From JBASEY01 sp049652745 (GTDB lineage Bacteria > CSSED10-310), in contig JBASEY010000023.1 in assembly GCA_049652745.1 (NCBI GenBank), positions 186,001-250,000 of the forward strand: 64,000 bases of DNA, in the 5' to 3' direction. The notes under the pieces are model-generated. The model saw only the letters and a list, made by a program, of their open reading frames with translations. It made no database searches and had not been told where the DNA came from. A program made the position numbers and the translations under genes. Below, one piece after another: positions 7,965 to 17,717 of the stretch; positions within the stretch are counted from its first letter, which is position 1; every line of letters begins with the position of its first letter.

Positions 7965-10359
7965 TAAAGCCTACAGAGTTGCTTGGACCGCGGCGCTTCT
8001 TTTTATACTGTTTTTTTCCCTCTATCTTAAAACCGCTGCCAATCAACCATTCAGCGGCGATTGTAGTGAGTTGACAGCAGCATCTTACGTTCTTGGAATT
8101 CCTCATACAACCGGCTACAGCACTTATTGCCTACTCAATAGGATTGCAGCACAAACACTACCGATTGGAAACATTGCGTTTCGATCATCTATCACCTCGG
8201 CGATATTTGCATCGCTAGCCCTTGTCTTTTTATTTCTTTATCTAAGCAAAATATTTTCTCTGCCCAGCGCATTTTGGGGATCGTCATTATTAGGCTTATC
8301 TTTGATATTCTGGTCTCAGGCGAATATTCAAGAGGTGTACTCTTTACACATGTTTTTTCTCTGTCTTCTTTTATTTCTCGCAGAGAAATCAGCCTCGAGA
8401 TTTTCGCTGTCGATACTTTATTTGTTATTCTTTTTCATGGGCTTAAGTTTGACCAACCATGGCCTGTCCATTTTCAGTTTTCCAGCCTTACTTCTATATA
8501 TCTGGCCCGGGAAAAGCTTGCTCAAAAACTACGCTGTCAAATGGAAACCCATTGTTGCAGGAATGGGTTTCTTTATACTTGGGCTTTCCGTCTTGTTTTA
8601 TTTCCCGGTCAGAGCCCTTACGAATTGTGTTATTCTTTGGCGAAAATGTAATATCTACTCAGAATTTATCAATCATGTTTCCGGTAGACTTTTTAAGAAT
8701 TTGATGTTCAATCAGTCTTTTATCGATACCTGGAAAAGATTCTTACTTTATAAGCAAATTACCCAGCGTCAGTTTCCTGTCATTTTCTTTGCAGTAGCTC
8801 TATACGGAGTATATGTGCTATTCAAGCGAAAAAGAAAACTGGCATATGTGTTTATTCTGTTTTTCGTTCTGGTGAACTTTTTCACGCTTCAATATAGGAT
8901 CGTCGATATAGAAGTCTATTTCATCCAAAGTTATCTATCCATCATCGTATTTATCGTTGCCGGTCTCGATGATTTACGTCAACGTCTACTTTCAAGATCC
9001 ATGACAATATTCGGTTTGAGCTGGCTGATAATTCTATTCGGCTCCTTGGCATATATGATGGTAAAAAATTACCGGCAAAACGATTTCTCACGAAATTATG
9101 TAGCATATGACTGGGGTATCAATGCATATAATTCCGCCCCTCCGAACTCTATGCTGATAACCCAAGGATGGAATTCTCCATTCATGTTTTTTTATCTGGA
9201 TCACGTTTTGGATTATCGACCAGACCTGTTGATGCTGGTCGATTACAAGGGATCGACGTTTCATCAAGCCTCAAACCAAAATTGGGATATACCTGTAGTT
9301 TCCACGTTGCCCGTGGAAATACCTGGAATTGATGAAGAAGAATTCAAGATATACGGTGTTGTTTACCAATTCGTGAAACCGAATAAGCAATTAGGAAGTT
9401 TCGACACATACAAATCGATTATACGAAAACGCTCATTATGGGACCCGAAAGTCGATTTAGACTTTCATTGCTTGGCTATTAAAGCGAATTACGTGATAAT
9501 AGAAGGATTCTGGAAATTGGAAACCGGAGACAGAGCAGAAGCCGAGAAATATTTTCAAAGATCTGAAGCTATATCAATATTTAACCCTTTGGTTTTTAAC
9601 AACCTTTCATGCATCTATTTCAAACTGGGTGATTATAAAAAAGCGGAAGAGAAAGCTTTGATGGCTCTGGATCTCGATCCAAGCTTAATTCCGGCTCTCC
9701 ATAACCTCGGAAATGCATTGCTAAAACAGAAGCGTTATTCTGAAGCCATTGAAATCTTCGAAAAGGTGAAAGGCAACATTGTGTCCTTGGGCAGACAACG
9801 TGAAGCTCTTGGGTTTCTGTATCTTATTGAGAACGAATGTGAAAAAGCCATGAGTGAGTTTAAAAAAGCTTTGATTGTTTCGCCTTCATCACAATCAGCG
9901 GCCATCAACTTGGGTATATCACAATACCGTTGCGGATACGTACAGGAAGCATTAATAACATTTAATGATCTTGTCGAAAAAGGTAACAGCTCGATTGAGG
10001 CCTATCTAAATAGAGCAAATGCCTTTATCGCGATTGCTGATTTTCAAAGTGCAGGAAGAGATCTGGCGATCGTTTTAAGTCTTCAACCAGAACGTTTTGA
10101 GGCTCGTCTGGCTCAAAGTGTTGTACTGTTTGAAGAAGGAGATGAAGTTGAGGCCGTTAGAAAGCTTCATGAGCTTGCATCTGAATTTCCTGAGAGTACA
10201 GCGGTGTTGAATAATTTGGGTCTGATGGCCTTTCGACAGCAAAATTATGACCAGGCCATTGAATACTGGGAAAAATCCATTGAACTGGACTCTGGTCAGC
10301 TTGATATCCATCGCTATTTGTGGGAAATTCAATTTGAGAGATATTTTCTTAATGATTGA
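7957..10359 (+). CDS. DUF2723-type polytopic membrane protein with C-terminal TPR repeats
   Basis: About 800 aa. The N-terminal 450 residues are polytopic, and the early segment NQPFSGDCSELTAASYVLGIPHTTGYSTYCLL matches the DUF2723 family, whose members resemble protein O-mannosyl/GT-C glycosyltransferases with an acidic residue in the first external loop. From about residue 500 there are at least six TPR units (GDYKKAEEKALMALDLDP, KRYSEAIEIFEKV, QNYDQAIEYWEKSI). The start is given as GTG 7957, which has AGGAA six bases upstream; ATG 7924 and ATG 7951 are in frame. It overlaps the preceding gene and shares its membrane-plus-TPR design, so both probably act on one surface-glycan process. Confidence 0.72.
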   Translation: MNNKAYRVAWTAALLFILFFSLYLKTAANQPFSGDCSELTAASYVLGIPHTTGYSTYCLLNRIAAQTLPIGNIAFRSSITSAIFASLALVFLFLYLSKIFSLPSAFWGSSLLGLSLIFWSQANIQEVYSLHMFFLCLLLFLAEKSASRFSLSILYLLFFFMGLSLTNHGLSIFSFPALLLYIWPGKSLLKNYAVKWKPIVAGMGFFILGLSVLFYFPVRALTNCVILWRKCNIYSEFINHVSGRLFKNLMFNQSFIDTWKRFLLYKQITQRQFPVIFFAVALYGVYVLFKRKRKLAYVFILFFVLVNFFTLQYRIVDIEVYFIQSYLSIIVFIVAGLDDLRQRLLSRSMTIFGLSWLIILFGSLAYMMVKNYRQNDFSRNYVAYDWGINAYNSAPPNSMLITQGWNSPFMFFYLDHVLDYRPDLLMLVDYKGSTFHQASNQNWDIPVVSTLPVEIPGIDEEEFKIYGVVYQFVKPNKQLGSFDTYKSIIRKRSLWDPKVDLDFHCLAIKANYVIIEGFWKLETGDRAEAEKYFQRSEAISIFNPLVFNNLSCIYFKLGDYKKAEEKALMALDLDPSLIPALHNLGNALLKQKRYSEAIEIFEKVKGNIVSLGRQREALGFLYLIENECEKAMSEFKKALIVSPSSQSAAINLGISQYRCGYVQEALITFNDLVEKGNSSIEAYLNRANAFIAIADFQSAGRDLAIVLSLQPERFEARLAQSVVLFEEGDEVEAVRKLHELASEFPESTAVLNNLGLMAFRQQNYDQAIEYWEKSIELDSGQLDIHRYLWEIQFERYFLND

Positions 10360-10690
10360 AAAATTTCGATACCCGACGCAAGCTGATATCGTTAGTGGAA
10401 AAAGCTTCTGTTTCAGATAGGAAAATGATTCTTGGATTGATATTGTCCAGCCGGATTGTACAAAAACTGAGGTCTGTGAAAAAAACTGTGAAATTTTTTT
10501 GTGCTTGAGATGTTGCTTTTTATTTTTTTCCGTGTAAATATTCTGGTGAGTCTTACCCTTGGAAGGATTGATTGGAATAACCTAATGCGATTCGGTTTTT
10601 GATTCTTTCCAGAACTCATCATTGGTTCATAAAGTTAAGAAATTTTTTCAACAAGGTATGAAAGTCTAACATTTATAGAAGGAGATGGCC
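10360..10690. other. Intergenic region, no gene seen
   Basis: The 331 bp between the membrane-TPR gene and the next plus-strand gene hold no convincing reading frame. A weak promoter-like pair, TTGATA (10437-10442) and TACAAA (10459-10464) with a 16-bp spacer, is the best plus-strand candidate. T-rich runs at 10493-10530 are not preceded by a stable hairpin. The ribosome-binding site of the next gene (GAAGGAG) ends at 10684. Confidence 0.4.
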
Positions 10691-11506
10691 ATGGAAATGT
10701 GGGAATTATTTCTAAAAGGTCTGGCAAAAACCATTGAAGAATTTACGGTAAAGATGATAGAAAAAGGTAAGCAGGAAAAAGGTGTTTCCTATGGTGTTCA
10801 TACACGGGGAACACATTTTCGACCTGGGCAACCTGTTTCGCAGCCTAAAACCCCTGTTCAAGCTCAAAATGTAGAAAAATTACAACAGTCGATAAAGGAA
10901 GTGTTGGAGCTTCATCCTCAAGGGATAACAATGAAAAACATTGCAAAAGAACTGGATGTCCAATGGCATTTCCTACGCATCCCCATGCGACTGCTTATGG
11001 CGGAGGAAGCGATTATCAAGCAGGGATTGAATTATATGCTTCCTGAACCATCTTCTCCTAAATCAGATATTCATTCTGGTGATAAAGATTTAAAGCCGCC
11101 CATAGAGAAGAAGAGAAAACCGGAAGAAGAATTTGGATCAGCCGATAAAACGGAAAAAATATTTCAGCCGGATTTAGATTTAGAGAGTTTCTCGTACACG
11201 GATGAAAGAACAGATAAAACTGCTCCTTTCAAATCGACTGCTCCGCGACGAAGAGTATTGGATGCTTCTCAATTAGAAGACAAACCCAAAACCATCTCTG
11301 CGCCTCCCAGCATGTCGGTTCGAGAACGTGAAAGCTTGCGTTACCGAATAATGACAGCTCTCAGGGGTCGGCCGGAAGGATTATATTTGGAAAAAATTGT
11401 CGAAGTTTTAGGAGAAGATGCTGACATTGTCGCTCCGATACTAAATGAATTGCAAGAGGAATTAAAAATTTTAAAGCAGGAAAACGGTAAATTTCGCTTA
11501 CCTTAA
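10691..11506 (+). CDS. Hypothetical protein with two winged-helix-like domains
   Basis: About 271 aa, function not recognised. An N-terminal amphipathic helix (MWELFLKGLAKTIEEF) is followed by a domain at about residues 60-115 that reads like a winged helix (LELHPQGITMKNIAKELDV, then a second helix and strand pair). A charged, Pro/Lys/Glu-rich linker covers about 115-205. A second similar domain closes the protein (LRYRIMTALRGRPEGLYLEKIVEVLG). The start is placed at ATG 10691 because GAAGGAG is six bases upstream; the in-frame ATG 10685 directly abuts that site. It could bind nucleic acid or serve as a protein-interaction adaptor. Its neighbour is pyruvate phosphate dikinase, which gives no functional hint. 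Confidence 0.7.
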   Translation: MEMWELFLKGLAKTIEEFTVKMIEKGKQEKGVSYGVHTRGTHFRPGQPVSQPKTPVQAQNVEKLQQSIKEVLELHPQGITMKNIAKELDVQWHFLRIPMRLLMAEEAIIKQGLNYMLPEPSSPKSDIHSGDKDLKPPIEKKRKPEEEFGSADKTEKIFQPDLDLESFSYTDERTDKTAPFKSTAPRRRVLDASQLEDKPKTISAPPSMSVRERESLRYRIMTALRGRPEGLYLEKIVEVLGEDADIVAPILNELQEELKILKQENGKFRLP

Positions 11507-11680
11507 AGCTGATTAATCTTTAATTTATTATAGTATCTGTTTGTATATTTCGTCTATGTCCTTCTCAGGCATAAGATTTTTGTGGACATCTTCATAAATA
11601 TGGTGTTAATTACGGCTCGGGGGTTTTTTGCGCATGGAAAGCGTAAAACAAGTCATAACATTTAACTGTTGGAGGTATAA

Positions 11681-14596
11681 ATGAGCGGACAGATGATATA
11701 TTTTTTCAGCAAAGATCAAACGGATGGTGCTGCGGATAAAAGAGAATTGTTAGGCGGTAAGGGTGCCAACCTGGCGGAAATGACCAAAATAGGCATTCCG
11801 GTACCTCCCGGTTTCACGATCACGACTGAAGTATGTCGAGACTATCATGATGCCGGAGACGTTCTGCCGCCGTCTTTGTTGCCGGAAATAAAAAAAGCCG
11901 TCAAAAAACTTGAAGTTATTATGAGGGCTGGATTCGGTGATCCTGATAAAACGCTTTTATTATCGGTGCGTTCGGGAGCGGCAAGGTCCATGCCTGGGAT
12001 GATGGACACGGTATTGAATTTAGGAATTAATCAGGATGTCGTTGAAGGGCTTGCACGCAAAACGGGCAACAGGCGATTTGCGCTTGACGTATACCGTAGA
12101 TTTATCCAAATGTTCGGTGATGTTGTGATGGAAGTTCCTCATGAAAAATATGAACATATTTTACATGAGGTCAAATCGTCCAAAGGTGTTGTTTTGGATA
12201 CGGAACTTGATGAAAAAGACTTGGAGAAGGTGGTTAAAAAATATCTGAAACTGTATGAAAAACATACTGGAGAACAGTTTCCTTCCGATCCGATGGACCA
12301 ATTGATCAGATCTGTTGAGGCTGTATTTAAATCCTGGAACAATCAGCGTGCAGTCACTTACAGGAAGCTAAACGATATCAGAGGGCTGATAGGAACTGCC
12401 GTCAATGTTCAGACGATGGTTTTCGGAAACCTGGGCGAGACATCGGGGACCGGGGTCGCTTTCACCCGTGACCCTGCAACGGGTGAAGATGAATTGTATG
12501 GTGAATACCTGATGAATGCTCAGGGTGAGGATGTTGTGGCTGGAATACGCACACCGTTGCCCATCTCGAAGCTCAGAGAACAAAACCCAGTTATTTATAA
12601 TGAATTAAACGACATTCGACATCGTCTTGAAAAGCATTATAAAGATATCCAGGATCTTGAATTCACCATTCAGGAAGGCAAGCTCTATATTTTGCAGACA
12701 CGGACTGCAGAGCGCACAATTTTCAGTTGGATTAGATCGCAGGTCGAGATGGTTGGTCAGGGGCTGATCGACAAGAAAACAGCTATAAGAAGAATACCAG
12801 CTGGAGAATTGGGCAAGCTGTTTGCTCCGGTGCTGGATCAAACGGATATCGAAAGAAAAGGGCTCAAAGCTTGTGCCATGGGGCTGAATGCCAGTCCGGG
12901 CGGGGCATGCGGTCGCATTGTTTTTACCGCTGAAGACGCCGAGAAATGGTCGGAAATGAATGAGTCGGAGCTTATAAAAAAATATCCTACGATAGCTCCT
13001 TCGAAGAAAAGCGATAAAGAAAGTGGAAAAAAAGAAAAAGTTCACGTTATTCTTGTTCGAATTGAGACCAGCGCTGATGATATTGGCGGAATGCATGCAG
13101 CCCAAGGTATTTTGACCTCTCGCGGAGGTATGACAAGCCATGCAGCGGTCGTTGCCAGAGGTATGGGATGTCCTTGTGTGGCCGGTGCAGGGGACTTGGT
13201 TATCAACTATGCTAAAGAAGAGCTTATTTGCGGAGATCACATTTTGAAAAAAGGCGACAAGATTGCCATCGATGGCTTCACCGGTGCAATCTATCCGACA
13301 GAAATCGATGTCAAACCGTCTGAAATTCTTCAAGTATTACGTGGGCAAATCGGAGCGGAAGAATCTCTGATTTACCGCCGATATTCAACGTTGATGTCCT
13401 GGGTGGAAGAATTTCGAAAATTAGGTGTCCGAACCAACGCTGATACTCCTGGAGACGTCCAAACGGCGATCTATTTGGGAGCGGAAGGGATTGGATTGAC
13501 TCGAACTGAACACATGTTTTTCGGTAATGCGAAGGAAAAGAAAAATGTTGCGAACAAAGGCGAAAAGAAAGTTTCACGTATAGTTACATTCCGAAAAATG
13601 ATCCTTGTAGCGGAAAAAGTCAAACAGTTGAGACAAAAATTGGCTGCTGCTATGTCAGGCAAGGGTGACCCCGAATCGATCGCGGAACTTCAGGCAAAAC
13701 TAGTTGAACCGGAAAAACACTATTATGAAGCCCTTAGAGATCTATTACCTCTTCAAAAACAAGATTTTAAAGAAATTTTTAAAGTTTTAAACGGCCGTCC
13801 GGCGACTATTCGAACATTGGATCCGCCATTACACGAATTTTTACCCGAAAAACTTAAAGACCGAAAGGAAATGGCAAATATCTTGGAAACGACTCTTGAA
13901 GATATCAAACAGAGTATTCAAAGCTTGAAAGAATTCAACCCGATGCTCGGGCATCGCGGCTGCCGTCTAGGTATAACCTACCCTGAAGTAACTAAAATGC
14001 AGGTTGAAGCAATAATTGAAGCGGCGCTGGAAACCCACAAAGAGGGCATTCGCGTTGCGCCCGAAATTATGATACCTCTTGTTGGAACAAAAATGGAACT
14101 CGATCTGCAAAAAGATGTAGTCGTGAGAACAATCGAAGAAATATGCAAGAAAAATGGACTTGCAAAGCTTCCCTTCACTGTTGCTATTGGCACGATGATC
14201 GAGGTACCCCGGGCTGCGTTAATGGCGAATGAGATTGCCGAATCAGCGGATTTTTTCAGTTTTGGCACGAATGATCTGACCCAGATGGCTTGTGGATTCA
14301 GCCGCGACGACTCAGGAAAATTCTTGACAGAATACGTCGAAAAGAAAATTTACGAATATGATCCTTTCCAGGTTCTGGATCAGACAGGAGTGGGTCAGTT
14401 GGTTGAGATTGCAGTTCAAAGAGGACGATCAACCAGGCCTGATTTGAAGATAGGAATTTGCGGAGAACATGGAGGAGAACCTCGCAGCGTAGAATTTTGT
14501 TATCGAGTTGGATTGGATTACGTGAGTTGTTCTCCGTTTAGAGTGCCGACAGCGAGATTGGCTGCAGCTCAAGCGGTGATTAAACAAAAATCTTAG
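11681..14596 (+). CDS. ppdK: Pyruvate, phosphate dikinase
   Basis: Interconverts pyruvate + ATP + Pi with phosphoenolpyruvate + AMP + PPi; a cytosolic enzyme of gluconeogenesis or PPi-linked glycolysis. The 971-aa chain has the N-terminal ATP-grasp domain (LLGGKGANLAEM at about 26-37; SVRSGAARSMPGMMDT), the swivelling phosphohistidine domain with GGMTSHAAVVARGMG at about 480-495, and the C-terminal TIM barrel ending in GICGEHGGEP with the catalytic Cys. It is about 95 residues longer than the common 875-aa form. Extra Lys/Glu-rich segments sit near residues 440-460 and 618-690, the latter just after the RTEHMFF motif. A GGAGG site precedes the ATG. Monocistronic or leading into the response regulator 9 bp downstream. 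Confidence 0.97.
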   Translation: MSGQMIYFFSKDQTDGAADKRELLGGKGANLAEMTKIGIPVPPGFTITTEVCRDYHDAGDVLPPSLLPEIKKAVKKLEVIMRAGFGDPDKTLLLSVRSGAARSMPGMMDTVLNLGINQDVVEGLARKTGNRRFALDVYRRFIQMFGDVVMEVPHEKYEHILHEVKSSKGVVLDTELDEKDLEKVVKKYLKLYEKHTGEQFPSDPMDQLIRSVEAVFKSWNNQRAVTYRKLNDIRGLIGTAVNVQTMVFGNLGETSGTGVAFTRDPATGEDELYGEYLMNAQGEDVVAGIRTPLPISKLREQNPVIYNELNDIRHRLEKHYKDIQDLEFTIQEGKLYILQTRTAERTIFSWIRSQVEMVGQGLIDKKTAIRRIPAGELGKLFAPVLDQTDIERKGLKACAMGLNASPGGACGRIVFTAEDAEKWSEMNESELIKKYPTIAPSKKSDKESGKKEKVHVILVRIETSADDIGGMHAAQGILTSRGGMTSHAAVVARGMGCPCVAGAGDLVINYAKEELICGDHILKKGDKIAIDGFTGAIYPTEIDVKPSEILQVLRGQIGAEESLIYRRYSTLMSWVEEFRKLGVRTNADTPGDVQTAIYLGAEGIGLTRTEHMFFGNAKEKKNVANKGEKKVSRIVTFRKMILVAEKVKQLRQKLAAAMSGKGDPESIAELQAKLVEPEKHYYEALRDLLPLQKQDFKEIFKVLNGRPATIRTLDPPLHEFLPEKLKDRKEMANILETTLEDIKQSIQSLKEFNPMLGHRGCRLGITYPEVTKMQVEAIIEAALETHKEGIRVAPEIMIPLVGTKMELDLQKDVVVRTIEEICKKNGLAKLPFTVAIGTMIEVPRAALMANEIAESADFFSFGTNDLTQMACGFSRDDSGKFLTEYVEKKIYEYDPFQVLDQTGVGQLVEIAVQRGRSTRPDLKIGICGEHGGEPRSVEFCYRVGLDYVSCSPFRVPTARLAAAQAVIKQKS

Positions 14597-14605
14597 GCTA
14601 TAGAT

Positions 14606-15583
14606 ATGGAAAAATTGTTGATTTCGGTCATTGACGATGATGAATTTATTCAACGATTGCTCAGAGATACCTTGGAATTAGCGGGCTATCGGACAACTAT
14701 CTCTGGTTCTGCTGAAGAGTGCTATCGAAAATTGGCTACTGAAGTGCCGGATCTGTTCGTAATAGATATTATTCTACCGGGGCAAGATGGCATTCAATTG
14801 TGTAAAAATTTAAGAAAACAGCCTTTGACTCAACATCGCCCAATCATCATTCTTTCGTCAAAGGCCAAGGTACAGGATCGCATTATCGGCCTTGAAGCCG
14901 GCGCAGATGATTATCTGGTAAAACCATTTCATCTCGATGAACTCTTAGCTCGTATAAAAGCCAATTTGCGACAGGCAGCGCAGGGTTCGGCAGTTGTCGA
15001 TAAATCTACACCGGAAACGAAAAAACCGGCATCACGAAACAGTGATGCCGCTTCATCACAATCGTCAGGAAGAGGATCTCCAAAGTTGAATGAAATTCAA
15101 AAATCGTTTGGTGAAAATCCCAAGAATCGACAGACTGTAAAACCTGCTCTTTATGCCGACAACAGTGTGACCGAGATTGAATCCATTGAACCGAATGCAG
15201 ATTTTGACACCAAAAAACGTTATGCTACCGAGCTTTATCAGCGTCGTTTGTATGAGAAAGCTTATCGCTTGTTTGAAATCCTTGCGGAAGAAAATCCAAA
15301 GGATCAGTATGTAAAAAAATATCTTGAAGTTACAAAAACCAGTCTGATGAAGTTTTATCTTCAACTTCTTGGCAGTAAAGATGCTATTCCGGTTCGGATA
15401 TCGGATCATCCGGAAGATTTTATCGGTTTGGATTTAAATTCGCAGGAAGGATTCATTTTTTCAAGAATCGACGGCATTACTGATTTTAAAGGAATCGTTG
15501 CAATTTCAGCTATGAAACCTTTGACGGCTTATGGTGTTTTGTTTCATTTGATGCAATCCGGGGTTATCAAGATAAAAAAATAA
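14606..15583 (+). CDS. Response regulator with C-terminal DUF4388/PatA-like tail
   Basis: 325 aa. Residues 1-125 form a receiver domain: acidic pocket DDDE at 10-13, the phospho-acceptor Asp in FVIDIILPGQDG (about residue 54), Ser in IILSSKA, and Lys in DDYLVKPF. A Ser/Thr/Lys-rich linker follows (130-190). The C-terminal part has TPR-like helices (QRRLYEKAYRLFEILAEENP) and ends in a small domain (FSRIDGITDFKGIVAISAM...AYGVLFHLMQSGVI) like the tail of DUF4388/PatA-type regulators. No DNA-binding domain is visible, so it probably signals by protein contact. No histidine kinase is nearby. It starts 9 bp after ppdK without a clear ribosome-binding site. Confidence 0.85.
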   Translation: MEKLLISVIDDDEFIQRLLRDTLELAGYRTTISGSAEECYRKLATEVPDLFVIDIILPGQDGIQLCKNLRKQPLTQHRPIIILSSKAKVQDRIIGLEAGADDYLVKPFHLDELLARIKANLRQAAQGSAVVDKSTPETKKPASRNSDAASSQSSGRGSPKLNEIQKSFGENPKNRQTVKPALYADNSVTEIESIEPNADFDTKKRYATELYQRRLYEKAYRLFEILAEENPKDQYVKKYLEVTKTSLMKFYLQLLGSKDAIPVRISDHPEDFIGLDLNSQEGFIFSRIDGITDFKGIVAISAMKPLTAYGVLFHLMQSGVIKIKK

Positions 15584-15688
15584 CCCTTTACCTTTCTTGA
15601 AATTACGAATGAATCCTGACACAATATTTCAATGATTGTCGTCTTTCGCCTTTTACTAATGAAAACTAAATGATTGCAGGGGGTAATA

Positions 15689-16288
15689 ATGCAAAAAAAA
15701 GCAGTTAGTTTTATATTGCTGTTTGTGTTGATGTCAGGGATTAATTTTCCTGTGTTTTCTGAAGAAAAAGAGCCTGTGGATCAGAAAACGGAAATTCTCG
15801 AAGCGATCAAAACACTAAAACAAGCAATTGCCGATAACAATGATCCGATGAGAAACAAAATGTATTTTAAGTTCAGATTAATCGAGCAGGATACTCCCGG
15901 TGTGGTTGCGCCCTACCTTATCGCCAATCTGAACGATGAAGCAGCAGGTGTATCGGAATACATCGCTTTCATTCTAGGATGGATAGAGGATAAACGAGCC
16001 ATCCAGCCTTTGAGGGAATTATTGACGAAAAAAGATTCGCAAAAGATAGCAGCCGCACGAGCGCTTGGTTTTATGAGAGCGGAAGAAAGTATACCTGATA
16101 TCGTCGCTTTGCTTGAAGACACTAATCCTCGTGTACGTGGTGATGCTGCATATTCACTGGGGTTGATGGGAAATGACAAAGCAAATGCTGCGCTACAAAA
16201 AGCGACACAAGATGATGATGAGTTGGTTCGGTATTTTGCCCAGGAAGCTTTACAGAGAATTGAAGACTATAAAAAATTCGGTTGGTAA
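15689..16288 (+). CDS. Exported HEAT-repeat protein
   Basis: 199 aa. The start is ATG 15689, set by AGGGGG five bases upstream; an in-frame TTG lies 15 bases earlier. A signal peptide is evident (KKAVSFILLFVLMSGINFPVFS, cleavage near residue 25). The rest is alpha-alpha repeats of the HEAT/PBS-lyase type: DEAAGVSEYIAFILGWI, DSQKIAAARALGFM, NPRVRGDAAYSLGLMG, DDELVRYFAQEALQRI. Such repeats act as rigid binding scaffolds; no catalytic residues are seen. The cytoplasmic HEAT protein encoded 9 bp downstream belongs to the same transcript. Confidence 0.8.
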   Translation: MQKKAVSFILLFVLMSGINFPVFSEEKEPVDQKTEILEAIKTLKQAIADNNDPMRNKMYFKFRLIEQDTPGVVAPYLIANLNDEAAGVSEYIAFILGWIEDKRAIQPLRELLTKKDSQKIAAARALGFMRAEESIPDIVALLEDTNPRVRGDAAYSLGLMGNDKANAALQKATQDDDELVRYFAQEALQRIEDYKKFGW

Positions 16289-16297
16289 AACGGCTAG

Positions 16298-17707
16298 ATG
16301 AACAATGAGGCTCTAAAAGATTTATTTTTAAAAATCGAACAAGGGTCGATATTGGAGCGTAATGAAGCTTTCAATCGCCTTGAAGAATATCCTTTAGAAC
16401 AGATAAAGCACTTTTTATTTGATGGTCTGAGAAGCAATCATCATCGTGTGAGGTCACGATGCGCCAAAATCATAGGCGACAAGGGTGATGAAACCGTTTT
16501 ATTCCCTTTGCTCCAAGCTTTGGGTGATGAGTCGTGGTCGGTCCGAAGCAGCGCCAATGAAGCTCTGAGTAGGCTGCCGGAAAACATCGTACTTCCGGCT
16601 CTCAATGCTATCATGGATTCTTCGCAAACTAATCCCGTCCTCTTGAAATCCGTTGTCAGTCTTCTTGATAAATATCAGCATCCGGACTCCACCAGGATTT
16701 TAGTCAATGTTCTCCAAAATAGCGAAGATCCGGAATTGATCGAAGCTGCAGTCTCTATTTTAGGTAAAAAGCAGGACGCTCTATCTATCGATAGCCTTTT
16801 TGGACTGCTCACTCATGAATTGTGGATTGTGAGAAAAGCTGCCGTAACCGCTATCTCAAACCTCCCGTGGCCAACGATCAAACCACATCTGATCCAAGCT
16901 ATCGGCAATCCCAACCGGTTTATGCATTTAGCCGGTATTGAAATATTGACCTCTATTGCTTCGGATGATGTCCTCGATATGCTCGCGGAAATACTTAAAA
17001 GTAGAAATACAACGGCCAAGCTCAATGCCTTGAATGTCTTGTCAGGGATTAACACTGATGAAAGTTATTCTACCATGGTTGCCGTTCTCGACGATGAAAA
17101 TATTCGAGTTCGGGATAAAGCCATCTATGAATTGAGCCGTTCTTCGTTGCCTTCAATATTTGACCTTTTAAATCGATGCGTCAATTCTACAAATAAAATT
17201 TTAAAACTGGGAGCTATCCAAGTTTTTGGCGAGATGGGAACTGAGGCTTCGGTTGATATTCTACAGAATCTGCTGGAAAAAGAATCAGGAAACATAAAAA
17301 TAAGAGTGATGGAAGCGTTGGCGCGCAGTGGTACGCGACGAAGCATCAAGTTGTTGCTGCAACACATCGCTATGCCGGATTATACCGCTGAAATCACAAC
17401 TATACTAAAAAGTATCGACCCTGATCTTGCTATTCAACAGATTGTAAATCTGCTGGATGAACCCGACTTTTTCCCCACTGCGGTTAGGGGACTGCTGGAT
17501 TTTGATAAATCTAAGGTTCTCAGATATTTGTCCTCAAAACTGACCTCAGAAACTGGTATACAACAAGAAAGAACCGTCGAAGCTATGGGACTGCTAGGGT
17601 CTCCTGAAGCTTTGGTCTATCTGGAAAATATCCTCGATGGCGACTTCCCTGACCAAATCAAGAAAAAAGCGGAAACCAGTTTACGCCGAATCAGAAGAAG
17701 CATGTAA
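16298..17707 (+). CDS. HEAT-repeat protein
   Basis: 469 aa, made almost entirely of about a dozen HEAT/PBS-type repeats (HHRVRSRCAKIIGD, ESWSVRSSANEALSRL, ELWIVRKAAVTAISNL, NIRVRDKAIYELSR, NIKIRVMEALARSG). There is no signal peptide, so it is probably cytoplasmic. Each unit shows the Asp-x-x-Val-Arg-x-x-Ala pattern. Likely a scaffold for protein contacts; related proteins are found near phycobilin lyases, kinases or motility genes, and the sequence itself does not decide. It is followed almost directly by the uracil-DNA glycosylase gene. Confidence 0.82.
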   Translation: MNNEALKDLFLKIEQGSILERNEAFNRLEEYPLEQIKHFLFDGLRSNHHRVRSRCAKIIGDKGDETVLFPLLQALGDESWSVRSSANEALSRLPENIVLPALNAIMDSSQTNPVLLKSVVSLLDKYQHPDSTRILVNVLQNSEDPELIEAAVSILGKKQDALSIDSLFGLLTHELWIVRKAAVTAISNLPWPTIKPHLIQAIGNPNRFMHLAGIEILTSIASDDVLDMLAEILKSRNTTAKLNALNVLSGINTDESYSTMVAVLDDENIRVRDKAIYELSRSSLPSIFDLLNRCVNSTNKILKLGAIQVFGEMGTEASVDILQNLLEKESGNIKIRVMEALARSGTRRSIKLLLQHIAMPDYTAEITTILKSIDPDLAIQQIVNLLDEPDFFPTAVRGLLDFDKSKVLRYLSSKLTSETGIQQERTVEAMGLLGSPEALVYLENILDGDFPDQIKKKAETSLRRIRRSM

Positions 17708-17717
17708 TAGAGTGCGA

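Noticed and set aside
12605..13333. 242-codon minus-strand open frame inside ppdK
   Set aside because: Antisense to a clearly coding region; composition and residues (many Phe, Ser, Asn, His) are those of a shadow frame.
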